NCBI RefSeq assembly: GCF_023148685.1
Contig: NZ_JAHXNL010000007.1
Location: 124,001 to 188,000, forward strand
Direction of reading: 5' to 3'
Length of the DNA: 64,000 bases
Origin: Georgenia sp. EYE_87
GTDB taxonomy: Bacteria > Actinomycetota > Actinomycetes > Actinomycetales > Actinomycetaceae
A model generated the notes under the pieces. It did not search any database. It had not been told where the DNA came from and was given only the letters and a program-made list of their open reading frames with translations. Position numbers and translations under genes: made by a program. Position 1 is the stretch's first letter; each line of letters opens with the position of its first letter. Below are positions 51,669 through 60,326 of this stretch, piece after piece.

Positions 51669-53837
51669 TCAGGGCTCCGGGGTGGGTCTCGCCTGCTCGC
51701 CCGGGGGGCCGGCCTGCCGGACGTCGCCGGCCGCGGGGCCGGTTGGGGCGCCCGCCGGGCCGGCGGGGCGGGCGTCCTGCTCGGCCATGGCGGCGAGCAT
51801 GGCGTTGTAGGCGCGCAGCTCGGCGTCGTCGTCGCGGTCCGCCGCGCGGTCGGAGCGGCGGGCGGTGCGGGTGTCGTCCTGCGCCCACGCCACCGCGACG
51901 CCGATGGCGAGCGCCAGCGTGGGCAGCTCGCCGATGCCCCAGGTGATGGCGCCGCCCTTCTCCTGGTCCGCGAGGGCGTCCACGCCCCACGGCAGGCCGA
52001 GCCAGCCGAAATAGTCCGCGGCGAGCAGCGAGGTCTGGGAGATGATCGAGATCCCGAAGAACGCGTGGAAGCCCATCGTCGCCAGCAGCAGGAGCAGCCG
52101 CAGCGGGTAGGACGGCCGCGCCGGGCCCGGGTCGATGCCGACCAGGGCGTTCGCGAACAGGTACCCCGCCAGCGTGAAGTGGACGACCATCAGCAGGTGG
52201 CCCACGTGCGTGGTCAGCGCGAGCTCGAACAGGGGCGTGTAGTAGAAGACCACGAGCGAGCCGGCGAAGTTCACGCCCGCCACCACGGGGTGGGAGAAGA
52301 ACCCGGCCCACCGCGAGTGCACCAGGGCCAGCAGCCACTCGCGCGGCCCGCGCGAGCCGTCCCGCCGGTGCGGCAGCGCCCGGACGGCCAGCGTCACCGG
52401 CGCCCCGAGCACGACGAAGATCGGCACCACCATCGCCAGCAGCATGTGCTGGAGCATGTGCGCGCTGAAGAGGACCGAGCCGTAGACCGTCGGGCCGCCG
52501 TTCGTCACCCAGAGGAACAGGACCATCCCGACGACCCACGAGAACGTGCGGGCGCCGGACCAGCCGTCGCCCCGGCGGCGGAGCCGCGCCGCCCAGCGGA
52601 CATAGACCACGACCGCGGTGACCGCGACGAGGGCCAGCAACGGCTCGAGCCGCCACTGCGTGAGGTAGGTCAGCGCCGTCGGGAAGGGTGGCACGGAGTT
52701 GCCGGTCAGCAGGTAGGCGGGACTCGCGTCAGTGACCGGCTCCTGCGGGACGGGCGGGGCCGACGAGCCCAGCGCGATGGCGACGCCGATCACCACGCCC
52801 ATGAGCAGCACCTCGCCGCCCGCGAGCCGCCAGAACGCCGCGCCGGGGCGGCCGCCGTCGCCGCCCGTGCGCAGGGCCGGGATGGTCGCACGGCGGTGCG
52901 CCCAGCCGGCGAGGCCGAGGGCCGCGGTGAGCAGGATCTTCAGCAGCAGCAGGCGGCCGTAGGGATGGGCGAGGAGGTCGGAGGGGGACCCCAGGCGGAT
53001 GGCGGAGTTGACCACCCCGGAGTACGCCACGATCACGAAGCACCACAGGGCGACGGCGGAGTAGCGCTCGGCCCCGTCCGCCAGGTCCCGGCCGAGTTGC
53101 GCGGCCACCACGCACAGGACGGCGAGCCCGCCCGCCCAGACGCACACCGCGGCCACGTGCAGCCACCACGAGGACACCGCGATCTCGTGGCCGGCGGCGC
53201 CGGCGGCGTGGCCGGTCAGGGCCGTGGGGACGAGCGCGACGAGCGCGAGCACGCCCGCCCAGGCGGCGGAGGCGTAGCCGGCGACCGCGGCGGCGAGCAG
53301 CGCCACCAGCGCGGTGATCAGCGTGGCCCACATGAGGTTGCGGCCCAGCTCGATCTCGGTGACGAACTGCAGGAGCTGCGCCCCGAAGTCCGGGCCGCCG
53401 AGGGTGCCGACGACGGACGCGTAGGTCAGGATCACGTGGGCCAGCTGCGCCAGCGCCCAGACCACGGACGCGACGGCGCCCACGCGGGCCGACAGGGACC
53501 AGGCCCGGCCGTCGCCCGGCGTGGCCCGCGAGGGCCGGGCCGCGCGCTGGCCGGCGGCGTCGGCGCCCCGGCCCGGCGGTTCGGCCCTCGGCGGCGCGGG
53601 CAGTACGAGCGCGCACAGCGCGAAGGCGCCCACGGTGATCGCGGCGCCGGCGTGGCTCAGCACGGTGACGGCCGGCAGCCCCCAGCGCACCAGCGGTCCC
53701 GGGTCGAACAGCGGCGACGGGGCCGCCGCCCCGGTGACCACGAGCCCCGCGACCACCGCCAGGAGGGCGGCGGGCAGGGCGCCCAGCGCCCACGCCCAGG
53801 TGCGGTCGGGGACGGTTCGGGTGGTCGTGTCGGGCAC
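51669..53837 (-). CDS. CopD-CtaG fusion membrane protein (copper / cytochrome oxidase assembly)
   Basis: This 722-residue polytopic protein has about 14-16 membrane helices. The N-terminal half resembles the copper resistance CopD domain (HVAAVCVWAGGLAVLCVV; the histidines in GHAAGAAGHEIAVSSWWLH). The C-terminal half is caa3-type CtaG (FSAHMLQHMLLAMVVPIFVVLGAPVTL; HPVVAGVNF; VGHLLMVVHFTLAGYLFANALVG). The last 70 residues are a hydrophilic Pro/Gly-rich tail. Fusion of the two is common in actinobacteria and links copper uptake with oxidase metallation. It is monocistronic and divergent from the moxR operon. Confidence 0.92.
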   Translation of the reverse strand: MPDTTTRTVPDRTWAWALGALPAALLAVVAGLVVTGAAAPSPLFDPGPLVRWGLPAVTVLSHAGAAITVGAFALCALVLPAPPRAEPPGRGADAAGQRAARPSRATPGDGRAWSLSARVGAVASVVWALAQLAHVILTYASVVGTLGGPDFGAQLLQFVTEIELGRNLMWATLITALVALLAAAVAGYASAAWAGVLALVALVPTALTGHAAGAAGHEIAVSSWWLHVAAVCVWAGGLAVLCVVAAQLGRDLADGAERYSAVALWCFVIVAYSGVVNSAIRLGSPSDLLAHPYGRLLLLKILLTAALGLAGWAHRRATIPALRTGGDGGRPGAAFWRLAGGEVLLMGVVIGVAIALGSSAPPVPQEPVTDASPAYLLTGNSVPPFPTALTYLTQWRLEPLLALVAVTAVVVYVRWAARLRRRGDGWSGARTFSWVVGMVLFLWVTNGGPTVYGSVLFSAHMLQHMLLAMVVPIFVVLGAPVTLAVRALPHRRDGSRGPREWLLALVHSRWAGFFSHPVVAGVNFAGSLVVFYYTPLFELALTTHVGHLLMVVHFTLAGYLFANALVGIDPGPARPSYPLRLLLLLATMGFHAFFGISIISQTSLLAADYFGWLGLPWGVDALADQEKGGAITWGIGELPTLALAIGVAVAWAQDDTRTARRSDRAADRDDDAELRAYNAMLAAMAEQDARPAGPAGAPTGPAAGDVRQAGPPGEQARPTPEP

Positions 53838-53935
53838 CCGTCCAGGGTAGGCGCCGCCCGGAGGGCGCCTCGCGTCCGGTGACGGGTCTCACGCGGGGCG
53901 TGCGGCCCGGCTCACCGGGCGTGGGTCGCGTGCCA

Positions 53936-53941
53936 TACGCT
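53936..53941 (+). promoter_or_regulatory. -10 box of the moxR operon
   Basis: TACGCT lies 31 nt before ATG 53973. A short leader with a GGGGCAGG ribosome site would follow. No clear -35 is visible. Confidence 0.4.
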
Positions 53942-53972
53942 CGACCGCGTACCGGGACAAAATGGGGGCAGG

Positions 53973-54983
53973 ATGAGTGAGTCGGCGGTGCGTCAGCACC
54001 AGGTGATCACCGAGTCGGAGACGGAGCGCGCCACGCGCCTCGTCTCGCGGGTCTCTGCCATCTTCGGCGAGCGGGTGGTGGGCCAGGACGGCCTGCGGGT
54101 CGCGCTGATCTCAACCCTCCTGGCCGGCGGTCACGTGCTGCTCGAGTCCGTGCCGGGTCTGGCGAAGACCACCGCCGCCCAGACCCTCGCCGGGGCCGTG
54201 TCGGGGACCTTCCACCGCATCCAGTGCACGCCGGACCTCATGCCCAACGACATCGTGGGCACCCAGATCTTCAACTACGCCACCAACGACTTCTCCACCC
54301 AGCTCGGGCCCGTGCACGCCAACTTCGTGCTGCTGGACGAGATCAACCGCTCCTCCGCCAAGACGCAGTCGGCGATGCTCGAGGCGATGCAGGAGAAGCA
54401 GACCTCGATCGGCGGCGAGGTCTACCCGCTGCCCAGGCCGTTCATGGTGCTGGCCACCCAGAACCCCATCGAGGAGGAGGGCACCTACGTCCTCCCCGAG
54501 GCGCAGATGGACCGCTTCCTCATGAAGGAGGTGCTCACCTACCCGACCCCGAACGAGGAGGTCGAGATCCTGGAGCTGACCTCGGCGGGCGCGTTCGACG
54601 AGCCGATCGACCACGAGCCGATCACCCTCGACGACGTCCACTTCCTCCAGGCTCTGGTCAACCGGGTCTACGTCGACCTCTCCATCAAGCAGTACATCGT
54701 GGCGCTGATCAACACCACCCGCGGCGGCGGGCCGCGCCCGCTGCCGAACTTCCACCAGCACGTGCGCGTGGGCGCCTCGCCGCGCGGGGGGATCGCGCTC
54801 ATGCGCGTCGCGCAGGCCGTCGCCCTCCAGGAGGGCCGCACCTACGTCGTGCCCGACGACGTCAAGAAGCTGCGTCACCCGGTGTTGCGCCACCGGCTCG
54901 TGCGCACCTACGACGCGCTGGCCAACAACGTCGCCCCGGAGTCGCTCGTCGACGCCGTCTTCGCCACCGTCCCCACCCCCTGA
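53973..54983 (+). CDS. MoxR family AAA+ ATPase
   Basis: This 336-residue AAA+ ATPase of the MoxR/RavA class has Walker A ESVPGLAKTTAAQ near 58-70 and Walker B FVLLDEINRSSAKTQSAMLEAM near 118-139. The sensor 1 region is FMVLATQNPIEEEGTYVLPEAQMDRFL, and the C-terminal lid holds HHVRVGASPRGGIAL-like sequence (here HQHVRVGASPRGGIALMRVA). MoxR ATPases act with VWA proteins as chaperones for metal insertion or complex assembly. It is the first gene of a six-gene operon with DUF58, VWA and TPR proteins. Confidence 0.95.
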   Translation: MSESAVRQHQVITESETERATRLVSRVSAIFGERVVGQDGLRVALISTLLAGGHVLLESVPGLAKTTAAQTLAGAVSGTFHRIQCTPDLMPNDIVGTQIFNYATNDFSTQLGPVHANFVLLDEINRSSAKTQSAMLEAMQEKQTSIGGEVYPLPRPFMVLATQNPIEEEGTYVLPEAQMDRFLMKEVLTYPTPNEEVEILELTSAGAFDEPIDHEPITLDDVHFLQALVNRVYVDLSIKQYIVALINTTRGGGPRPLPNFHQHVRVGASPRGGIALMRVAQAVALQEGRTYVVPDDVKKLRHPVLRHRLVRTYDALANNVAPESLVDAVFATVPTP

Positions 54984-55002
54984 GAAGCCCGGGACCCGCC
55001 GG

Positions 55003-55896
55003 ATGTCCTCCACCACCTCCCGTCTCGCGAAGGTCCGCGCCCGGCTGGACCTGCCCACGGTCCGCCGCGCCGCGGGCATGCTGGAGGGGCGCCACCGGTC
55101 GATCTTCTCCGGCCACGGGCAGGACTTCGACGACCAGGTGGAGTACCGCCCGGGCGACGACATCGGGGACATCGACTGGAAGTCCTCCGCGCGCGCCGGG
55201 CACCCGATCATCCGGCGGTTCGTGCGCGAGTCGAACCTGGCGATGGTGCTCGCCGTCGACACCGGCCGGAACATGGCGGCCACCGCCCCGTCGGGCGAGG
55301 CGAAGTCGGCGGTGGCGATGTTCGCCGCCGACGTCGTGGCCTACCTGGCACGCGCCCGCGGCGACCTCGTCGCGCTCGTCGCCGGGGACGCCGAGCGAAT
55401 GGTCCAGCTGCCCGGCCGCGGCGGCACCGCCCACCTCGAGATGCTGCTGCGCACCGTCGAGCGCTCGCTCAGCCTCGACGCCCCTCCCTCGGACCTGGGC
55501 CGCGTCCTGGACCGGGTGCTCACCTGGTTCACGCGTCGCTCGCTCGTCGTGGTCATCACGGACGAGGCCCGCCCCGGCCCCGAGCACGAGGACGCCCTGC
55601 GTCGCCTGCGAACCCGGCACGAGGTGATGGTCATCGCCGTCGCGGACGCGCTGCCCACGGCGCCCGGCGCCGGGCCGACCGCCGACGTCGACGGCGCCGC
55701 CGCGCTCCCCGCGTTCCTCCGGGACGACCAGAAGCTCCACGAGGAGGCGCTCGCCGCGGTCGAGGCCCGTAAGGGGGAGGTCCGGGCCGTGCTGCGACGT
55801 CGGGGCATCGAGGCGGTCACGGTGGCCGGCGAGGACGACCTGGTGGACCGCCTCATCGACCTGCTGGGGAGGCAGCGCCGTGTCGCCCGACGCTGA
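55003..55896 (+). CDS. DUF58 domain protein
   Basis: This 297-residue protein has the DUF58 core GRHRSIFSGHGQDFDDQVEYRPGDDIGDIDWKSSARAGHPIIRRF in the N-terminal third and a VWA-like fold after it (VLAVDTGRNMAATA; VVITDEARPGPEH). DUF58 proteins always travel with MoxR ATPases and are probably their substrate or adaptor. This member has no membrane segment, unlike many homologs. It starts 19 bp after moxR and overlaps the next gene by 17 bp. Confidence 0.92.
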   Translation: MSSTTSRLAKVRARLDLPTVRRAAGMLEGRHRSIFSGHGQDFDDQVEYRPGDDIGDIDWKSSARAGHPIIRRFVRESNLAMVLAVDTGRNMAATAPSGEAKSAVAMFAADVVAYLARARGDLVALVAGDAERMVQLPGRGGTAHLEMLLRTVERSLSLDAPPSDLGRVLDRVLTWFTRRSLVVVITDEARPGPEHEDALRRLRTRHEVMVIAVADALPTAPGAGPTADVDGAAALPAFLRDDQKLHEEALAAVEARKGEVRAVLRRRGIEAVTVAGEDDLVDRLIDLLGRQRRVARR

Positions 55897-56353
55897 CCTG
55901 CTGCCGCCGGAGGCCTACACCTGGTGGGTGCCCGCCCTCGGGGTGCTGCTCCTGCTGCTCGTCGCCGCCTGGTACGTCTTCGTCCACCGCTGGACCGACC
56001 CCGCCCGGGTGGCGGAGCGGGCTCGGCGCCGGCGCGCCCCGGTGACGATGAGCAACAACCTCCGCCAGCGCTTCGCGGCCGAGGTGGACGAGCACCACGG
56101 GCGCTACCGCGAGGGCGAGTACGACCTGCGAGAGCTCCACCTCGAGCTGTCCCGGACCATGCGCGAGTTCGCCTCGGAGCGGATCGGCACGGACGTGCGC
56201 GCCTGGACGCGCGGCGACGTCGCCGGCTACGACCCCACGCGACGGATCGGCGGCCTGCTCGCGCAGTGGGAGGAGCCGAGCTTCGCCGCCCGCTCCGACG
56301 CCGAGGCGGCCGAGTCGGCCCGGCACGCCAAGGAGGTGATCGCCCAGTGGTGA
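55880..56353 (+). CDS. Single-pass membrane protein of the MoxR-VWA operon
   Basis: This 157-residue protein begins at GTG 55880 inside the DUF58 gene. A membrane helix (WWVPALGVLLLLLVAAWYVFV, residues 14-33) is followed by a basic, mostly helical cytosolic region (RVAERARRRRAPVTMSNNLRQRFAAEVDEHHGRYREGEYDLREL). It occupies the place of DUF4381-type proteins in Bat operons of other bacteria, but the sequence itself is not one I can name. The stop overlaps the next start (GTGA). Confidence 0.8.
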   Translation: MSPDADLLPPEAYTWWVPALGVLLLLLVAAWYVFVHRWTDPARVAERARRRRAPVTMSNNLRQRFAAEVDEHHGRYREGEYDLRELHLELSRTMREFASERIGTDVRAWTRGDVAGYDPTRRIGGLLAQWEEPSFAARSDAEAAESARHAKEVIAQW

Positions 56354-57363
56354 GCCCGTGGCTCGTGCCCGTCGTCCTGGTGGTGATCGCCGCCGCCGCG
56401 GCCGCGGGCTGGTTCGCCCGCCGCCCGGAGCGGCGGGCCGGCGCCGTGACGTGGGTGGCGAACTCCGGCTACCTGCGGTCCCTGGCCGGCTACCGCCGCC
56501 GGATCCGGGTGCTGCGCGGGGGGCTGGCGCTCGGCGCCGCGGCCCTGGCCCTGACCTCGCTGGCGACGGCGTCCCTCACCGCGCGCCCGGTGGACCGCGA
56601 CGTGCGCTCGGAGATCCTCGCCACCCGCGACATCGTGCTGTGCCTGGACGCCTCGGGGTCGATGATCGAGCTGGACACGGAGATCGTGCAGAAGTTCTCC
56701 GAGATGGTGGAGTCCTTCGAGGGCGAGCGCATCGCGCTGAGCGTCTGGAACAACACCTCCCGGACCGTCTTCCCGCTCACCGACGACTACGCGCTGGTGA
56801 AGGAGGAGCTCGACGCCGCGGCGTCGGCCCTGGACTTCGACCTCGACGCCTGGGTGTACGACCAGGAGGCGCTGGAGAAGCTGGAGAACTTCCTCGTCGG
56901 CACCGTCTCCCTCGACAACGAGTCCTCGTCGCTGGTGGGGGACGGGCTGGCCACCTGTGCGCTGGCGTTCGACGCCTCCGACGCCGAGCGCTCGCGGACG
57001 ATCATCCTCGCCACCGACAACCTCGTGCTCGGCACGCCGATCTACACCCTGCCCGAGGCGGCGAGCTTCGCGGCCGAGCGGGGCATCACCGTCCACGGCA
57101 TGTACGCCTCCCTCACCGACGCGGACTCCGCAAGCGCGAAGGCCGAGATGCAGGAGGTGATCACCGGCCACGGCGGCCTGTTCCTGGAGGCGGACGACCC
57201 GGCCGCGGTGTCCGGCATCATCGAGGACATCGAGGCGCAGCAGGCGGTCGACCTCGACGCCGACCCCCAGCTCGTCGTCACCGACCGCCCGGACCGCTGG
57301 TACGGCTGGCTCGTCGCCGGGCTCGCGGCCTTCCTCCTCGTGGTCTGGAGGGTCCGCACATGA
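56350..57363 (+). CDS. VWA domain membrane protein (BatA-like)
   Basis: This 337-residue protein has two N-terminal hydrophobic segments, a VWA domain with an intact MIDAS motif (VLCLDASGSMIELD) and a C-terminal membrane helix (WYGWLVAGLAAFLLVVWRV). The VWA domain therefore faces the extracytoplasmic side between two anchors. Typical Bat proteins work with MoxR in stress tolerance or assembly of surface complexes. GTG 56350 is supported by the 4-bp overlap with the upstream stop, and the downstream ATG overlaps its own stop. Confidence 0.9.
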   Translation: MSPWLVPVVLVVIAAAAAAGWFARRPERRAGAVTWVANSGYLRSLAGYRRRIRVLRGGLALGAAALALTSLATASLTARPVDRDVRSEILATRDIVLCLDASGSMIELDTEIVQKFSEMVESFEGERIALSVWNNTSRTVFPLTDDYALVKEELDAAASALDFDLDAWVYDQEALEKLENFLVGTVSLDNESSSLVGDGLATCALAFDASDAERSRTIILATDNLVLGTPIYTLPEAASFAAERGITVHGMYASLTDADSASAKAEMQEVITGHGGLFLEADDPAAVSGIIEDIEAQQAVDLDADPQLVVTDRPDRWYGWLVAGLAAFLLVVWRVRT

Positions 57364-58388
57364 TCCTCCGGATGGTCTGGCCCGTGTGGGCGCTCGTCCT
57401 CGTCGTCGGCCCGATGCTGGTGCTGTGCGCGCTCGCGTGGTGGCGCGCGCGACGCACCCGGGACGGCACGGAGCGCGCTTGGCTGCGCCGGACCGGCATG
57501 GTCCTGGCGACCCTGGCGATCGGGCTCGCCCCTGCGGTGCCCACGGAGACCGAGACGGTGGAGACGAACGCCGAGGTGTTCTTCGTCGTCGACCGGACCG
57601 GATCGATGGCCGCCGAGGACTACAACGGCGACCAGGCCCGGCTGGAGGGTGTGCGTCACGACATCGTCGCCGTCATGGAGGCGCTGCCCGGCGCGCGCTA
57701 CTCCGTGATCGGGTTCGACTCCCAGGCCACGCGCCAGCTCCCGCTGACCACCGACTCGCGGGCCGTGCGGTCCTGGGCGGAGACGCTGCGCCAGGAGATC
57801 ACCTGGTACTCGGCCGGCTCGACGATCGACCGTCCCGCGGCCACGCTCACCCAGACCCTCGAGGCGGCCGCGGAGCGCAACCCGGCCAACGTGCGGCTGG
57901 TCTTCTTCCTGTCCGACGGCGAGAACACCGACGGCGACAACTCCTCCGCGACGCCGCAGGAGGGCGCCTACGCCCACCTCGACCCGCTCGTCGACGGCGG
58001 CGCGGTGCTCGGGTACGGCACCGCGGAGGGAGGGCGGATGCGCTCCTACGACGGCACCGACGCCTCCGGGCCGGGCACCGACGCGCCCTGGATCACCGAC
58101 GAGACCCAGCCCGGCGCGCCGCCGGCGGTCTCGCGCATCGACGAGACGAACCTGCGCCGCCTGGCGGAGGACCTCGGCGTGGAGTACGTCCACCGCATCG
58201 AGCCCGGCCCGGTGGACCAGCTCGTCGCCGGCATCGACGTCGAGGAGCTCGCCGCCGACGGGCGCCGCGAGATCGACACGTTCCGGGACGTGTACTGGCC
58301 GGCAGCGGCCCTCCTCGCGCTGCTCACGGCGTGGGAGGCGTTCGAGCTGGCCGCGCGCTGGCGCCGTCTGCGGGAGGTGGCCGCATGA
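57360..58388 (+). CDS. VWA domain membrane protein (BatB-like)
   Basis: This 342-residue second VWA protein has two N-terminal helices, a VWA domain and a C-terminal helix (VYWPAAALLALLTAWEAFELA). Its MIDAS reads FFVVDRTGSMAAED, with threonine in place of the first serine; metal binding is still plausible. VFFLSDGENTDGDN carries the distal metal-coordinating region. It probably dimerises or alternates with the BatA-like protein. ATGA overlaps occur at both ends. Confidence 0.9.
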   Translation: MILRMVWPVWALVLVVGPMLVLCALAWWRARRTRDGTERAWLRRTGMVLATLAIGLAPAVPTETETVETNAEVFFVVDRTGSMAAEDYNGDQARLEGVRHDIVAVMEALPGARYSVIGFDSQATRQLPLTTDSRAVRSWAETLRQEITWYSAGSTIDRPAATLTQTLEAAAERNPANVRLVFFLSDGENTDGDNSSATPQEGAYAHLDPLVDGGAVLGYGTAEGGRMRSYDGTDASGPGTDAPWITDETQPGAPPAVSRIDETNLRRLAEDLGVEYVHRIEPGPVDQLVAGIDVEELAADGRREIDTFRDVYWPAAALLALLTAWEAFELAARWRRLREVAA

Positions 58389-59497
58389 GCGGGCAGCAGC
58401 GCGCACCGGGCCGGGGCCTCGGCCGGAAGAGCCCGCGCCCGCCCATCCCGGAGCACCTCGGGCTGCGCCGGCGGATGCTGGCGCTGTCCTCCCCGTTCGT
58501 CCTGGTCCTGCTCCTGGCGGGCAGCCTCCTGCTGGGCGTCACCTTCGGGAACCTCCACGCCCGCGCCGCGTACGACGACGCCCGCTACGTGACCGCCGCC
58601 GAGCGGTACGGCTACCAGGTGCCGTTCACGTCCGGGGTGATCGAGCCGTGGAAGACCTGGTTCAACGCGGGGACCGCGGAGTTCCAGGCTCAGGAGCACT
58701 TCCGGGCCGTCGAGGACCTGCGGGAGGCGCACCGGCTCGTCCCGCCCGGCACCACGGACCGGGACGGCAACCCGGACCCCACGACGCCGGAGTGCCGCGT
58801 CCGCACCAACCTCTCCCTGGCCCTGGAGGCGATGGGCGACGACGCGCAGGAGGCGGGGGACCCCGCCATGGCCGTCGTGCACTACAACGAGGCGATGGAC
58901 ACGATCGGCCCGTGCACCTCCGACGGGGAGTCGGAGTCCGACGAGCAGCCCGACGACCCGTCGCAGAACCCGCCGCAGGACCCCGGCGAGGACCCCTCGC
59001 AGCAGCCGGACCAGCCGTCCGAGCAGCCCGACGACCAACCCTCCGAGCAGCCGTCTGACCAGCCCTCCGACGAGCCGAGCAGCGGTGGGTCACAGAACCC
59101 CGGCGAGAACCCGTCGCAGACCCCGGGTGAGGACCCGAGCCAGCAGCCCGGCGAGGACCCGAGCCAGCAGCCCGGGGAGGACCCGAGCCAGCAGCCCGGC
59201 GGTGGCACGCCCGACGAGACCGAGCAGCGTCAGCGGCAGAAGGCCGACCGGTCGCAGCAGGACGCCCAGGGCGGTCGGAGCGGCGAGTCCCAGGACCAGC
59301 CGGGCGGTCAGGGGCAGGACGACCCGCAGGGGGGCCCGGGTCCCAGTGAGGAGGACGCGCCGTCCGGCGACGGATCCCAGGAGCCGATCGACCCCAGGCA
59401 GCGCGAGCTGGAGGAGCGCAACAGGGAGGCCGAGCGCGACCGCCAGGAGCAGGAGCAGCAGGAGGGCGGCGGGTTCGGCGGCGGCCAGAACTGGTGA
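58385..59497 (+). CDS. BatC-like membrane protein with repeat-rich disordered tail
   Basis: This 370-residue protein has one membrane helix (SSPFVLVLLLAGSLLLGVTF, about 36-55), a TPR-like region (ARYVTAAERYGYQ; NAGTAEFQAQEHFRAVEDLREAHRLV; RTNLSLALEAMGDDAQEAGDPAMAVVHYNEAM) and then about 190 residues of Gln/Pro/Glu/Ser-rich disorder. GEDPSQQP recurs four times, three of them as adjacent 24-bp units (59147-59200), and SEQP/SDQP types recur around 59030-59080. Bat operons end in just such TPR proteins. The stop is 7 bp from the convergent TetR gene. Confidence 0.88.
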   Translation: MSGQQRAPGRGLGRKSPRPPIPEHLGLRRRMLALSSPFVLVLLLAGSLLLGVTFGNLHARAAYDDARYVTAAERYGYQVPFTSGVIEPWKTWFNAGTAEFQAQEHFRAVEDLREAHRLVPPGTTDRDGNPDPTTPECRVRTNLSLALEAMGDDAQEAGDPAMAVVHYNEAMDTIGPCTSDGESESDEQPDDPSQNPPQDPGEDPSQQPDQPSEQPDDQPSEQPSDQPSDEPSSGGSQNPGENPSQTPGEDPSQQPGEDPSQQPGEDPSQQPGGGTPDETEQRQRQKADRSQQDAQGGRSGESQDQPGGQGQDDPQGGPGPSEEDAPSGDGSQEPIDPRQRELEERNREAERDRQEQEQQEGGGFGGGQNW

Positions 59498-59504
59498 GCT
59501 GGGG

Positions 59505-60152
59505 TCAGGCGACCTCGGCCTCGGCCTCGACCTCGGCCGCGCGGAACGCAGCAGGGCTGGTGACCGCGGCACCGACGGCGCGCAGCACGAACTCCTCGGT
59601 CGCAGCGACGAACGCGGAGCGGCCCGGCTCCTCCTGCGGCCCGCGCCGCCCGCTCAGGCACGCGTGCACGAGCGGCACGACCGCGTCGAGGTCCTGGGCC
59701 GGGATGGCTCCGGCCTCGATGGCGCGGGTGAGGATGTTGCGCAGCAGGCTCTCGACCTGACTGACGTGGGCACGCAGGTCGCGGGCTGCCTCGTGCGAGA
59801 CGACCTCGCGCAGGTCCGGCCCGGGGGCGAAGTGGTACGCGGGCGCGAGGGCCAGCTGCTGGCGGACGTAGACCCGCAGCTGCTCCACCGGCTCGGCGAC
59901 CTCTCCCAGCGACGCCTCGAGCGAGCGGACGTACGACGACGTCTCGTGCTCGATGAAGGCCAGGAGCAGTGACTCCTTGTCGGGGAAGTGGTTGTAGACG
60001 GCGGTACGACCGACGCCGGCCCGTCCGGCGATGTCCGCGAGGGAGATGGCGTCGAAGCCGCGCTCGGTCATGAGTTCCGACAGCGCGGCGAAGAGCGCGG
60101 TGCGGGTGCGCTCGCGGTGCTCCGCGAGGGAGCCGCCGATGATCTTGGGCAT
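59505..60152 (-). CDS. TetR family transcriptional regulator
   Basis: This 215-residue regulator has an N-terminal HTH (RTRTALFAALSELMTERGFDAISLADIAGRAGVGRTAVYNHFPDKESLLLAFI) of the TetR type and a ligand domain with the family C-terminal layout. The start MPKIIGGSLAEHRERTR at 60152 matches common TetR N-termini; ATG 60164 (MICPMPKI) is 4 residues longer. The 75 bp upstream carry a direct repeat suited to autoregulation. The target genes are not evident. Confidence 0.9.
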   Translation of the reverse strand: MPKIIGGSLAEHRERTRTALFAALSELMTERGFDAISLADIAGRAGVGRTAVYNHFPDKESLLLAFIEHETSSYVRSLEASLGEVAEPVEQLRVYVRQQLALAPAYHFAPGPDLREVVSHEAARDLRAHVSQVESLLRNILTRAIEAGAIPAQDLDAVVPLVHACLSGRRGPQEEPGRSAFVAATEEFVLRAVGAAVTSPAAFRAAEVEAEAEVA

Positions 60153-60188
60153 GGGACAGATCATGCCACTTGCTGACGAAGATGTACG

Positions 60189-60224
60189 AATCGTCGTGAA
60201 GAAGTTGTCCCAATTGTCGTGAAG
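60189..60224. promoter_or_regulatory. Direct repeat upstream of the TetR gene
   Basis: AATCGTCGTGAAG (60189-60201) and AATTGTCGTGAAG (60212-60224) differ at one base and start 23 bp apart. They lie 37-72 bp upstream of the regulator start and could be an operator for a head-to-tail TetR pair. Confidence 0.45.
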
Positions 60225-60326
60225 GACCTGGCGGTCTGTCGTCATCCGCGTCCCGAGGATCGCTTTTCGGCGCTCCGGGGGTCATGCCCTAATCTCCGAC
60301 CAGGACCGCCCGAAAAGAGGACCCGC

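Noticed and set aside
50673-53882. Long plus-strand frame across the kinase and CopD-CtaG genes
   Set aside because: Antisense shadow caused by the high GC content at third positions; no ribosome site or domain.
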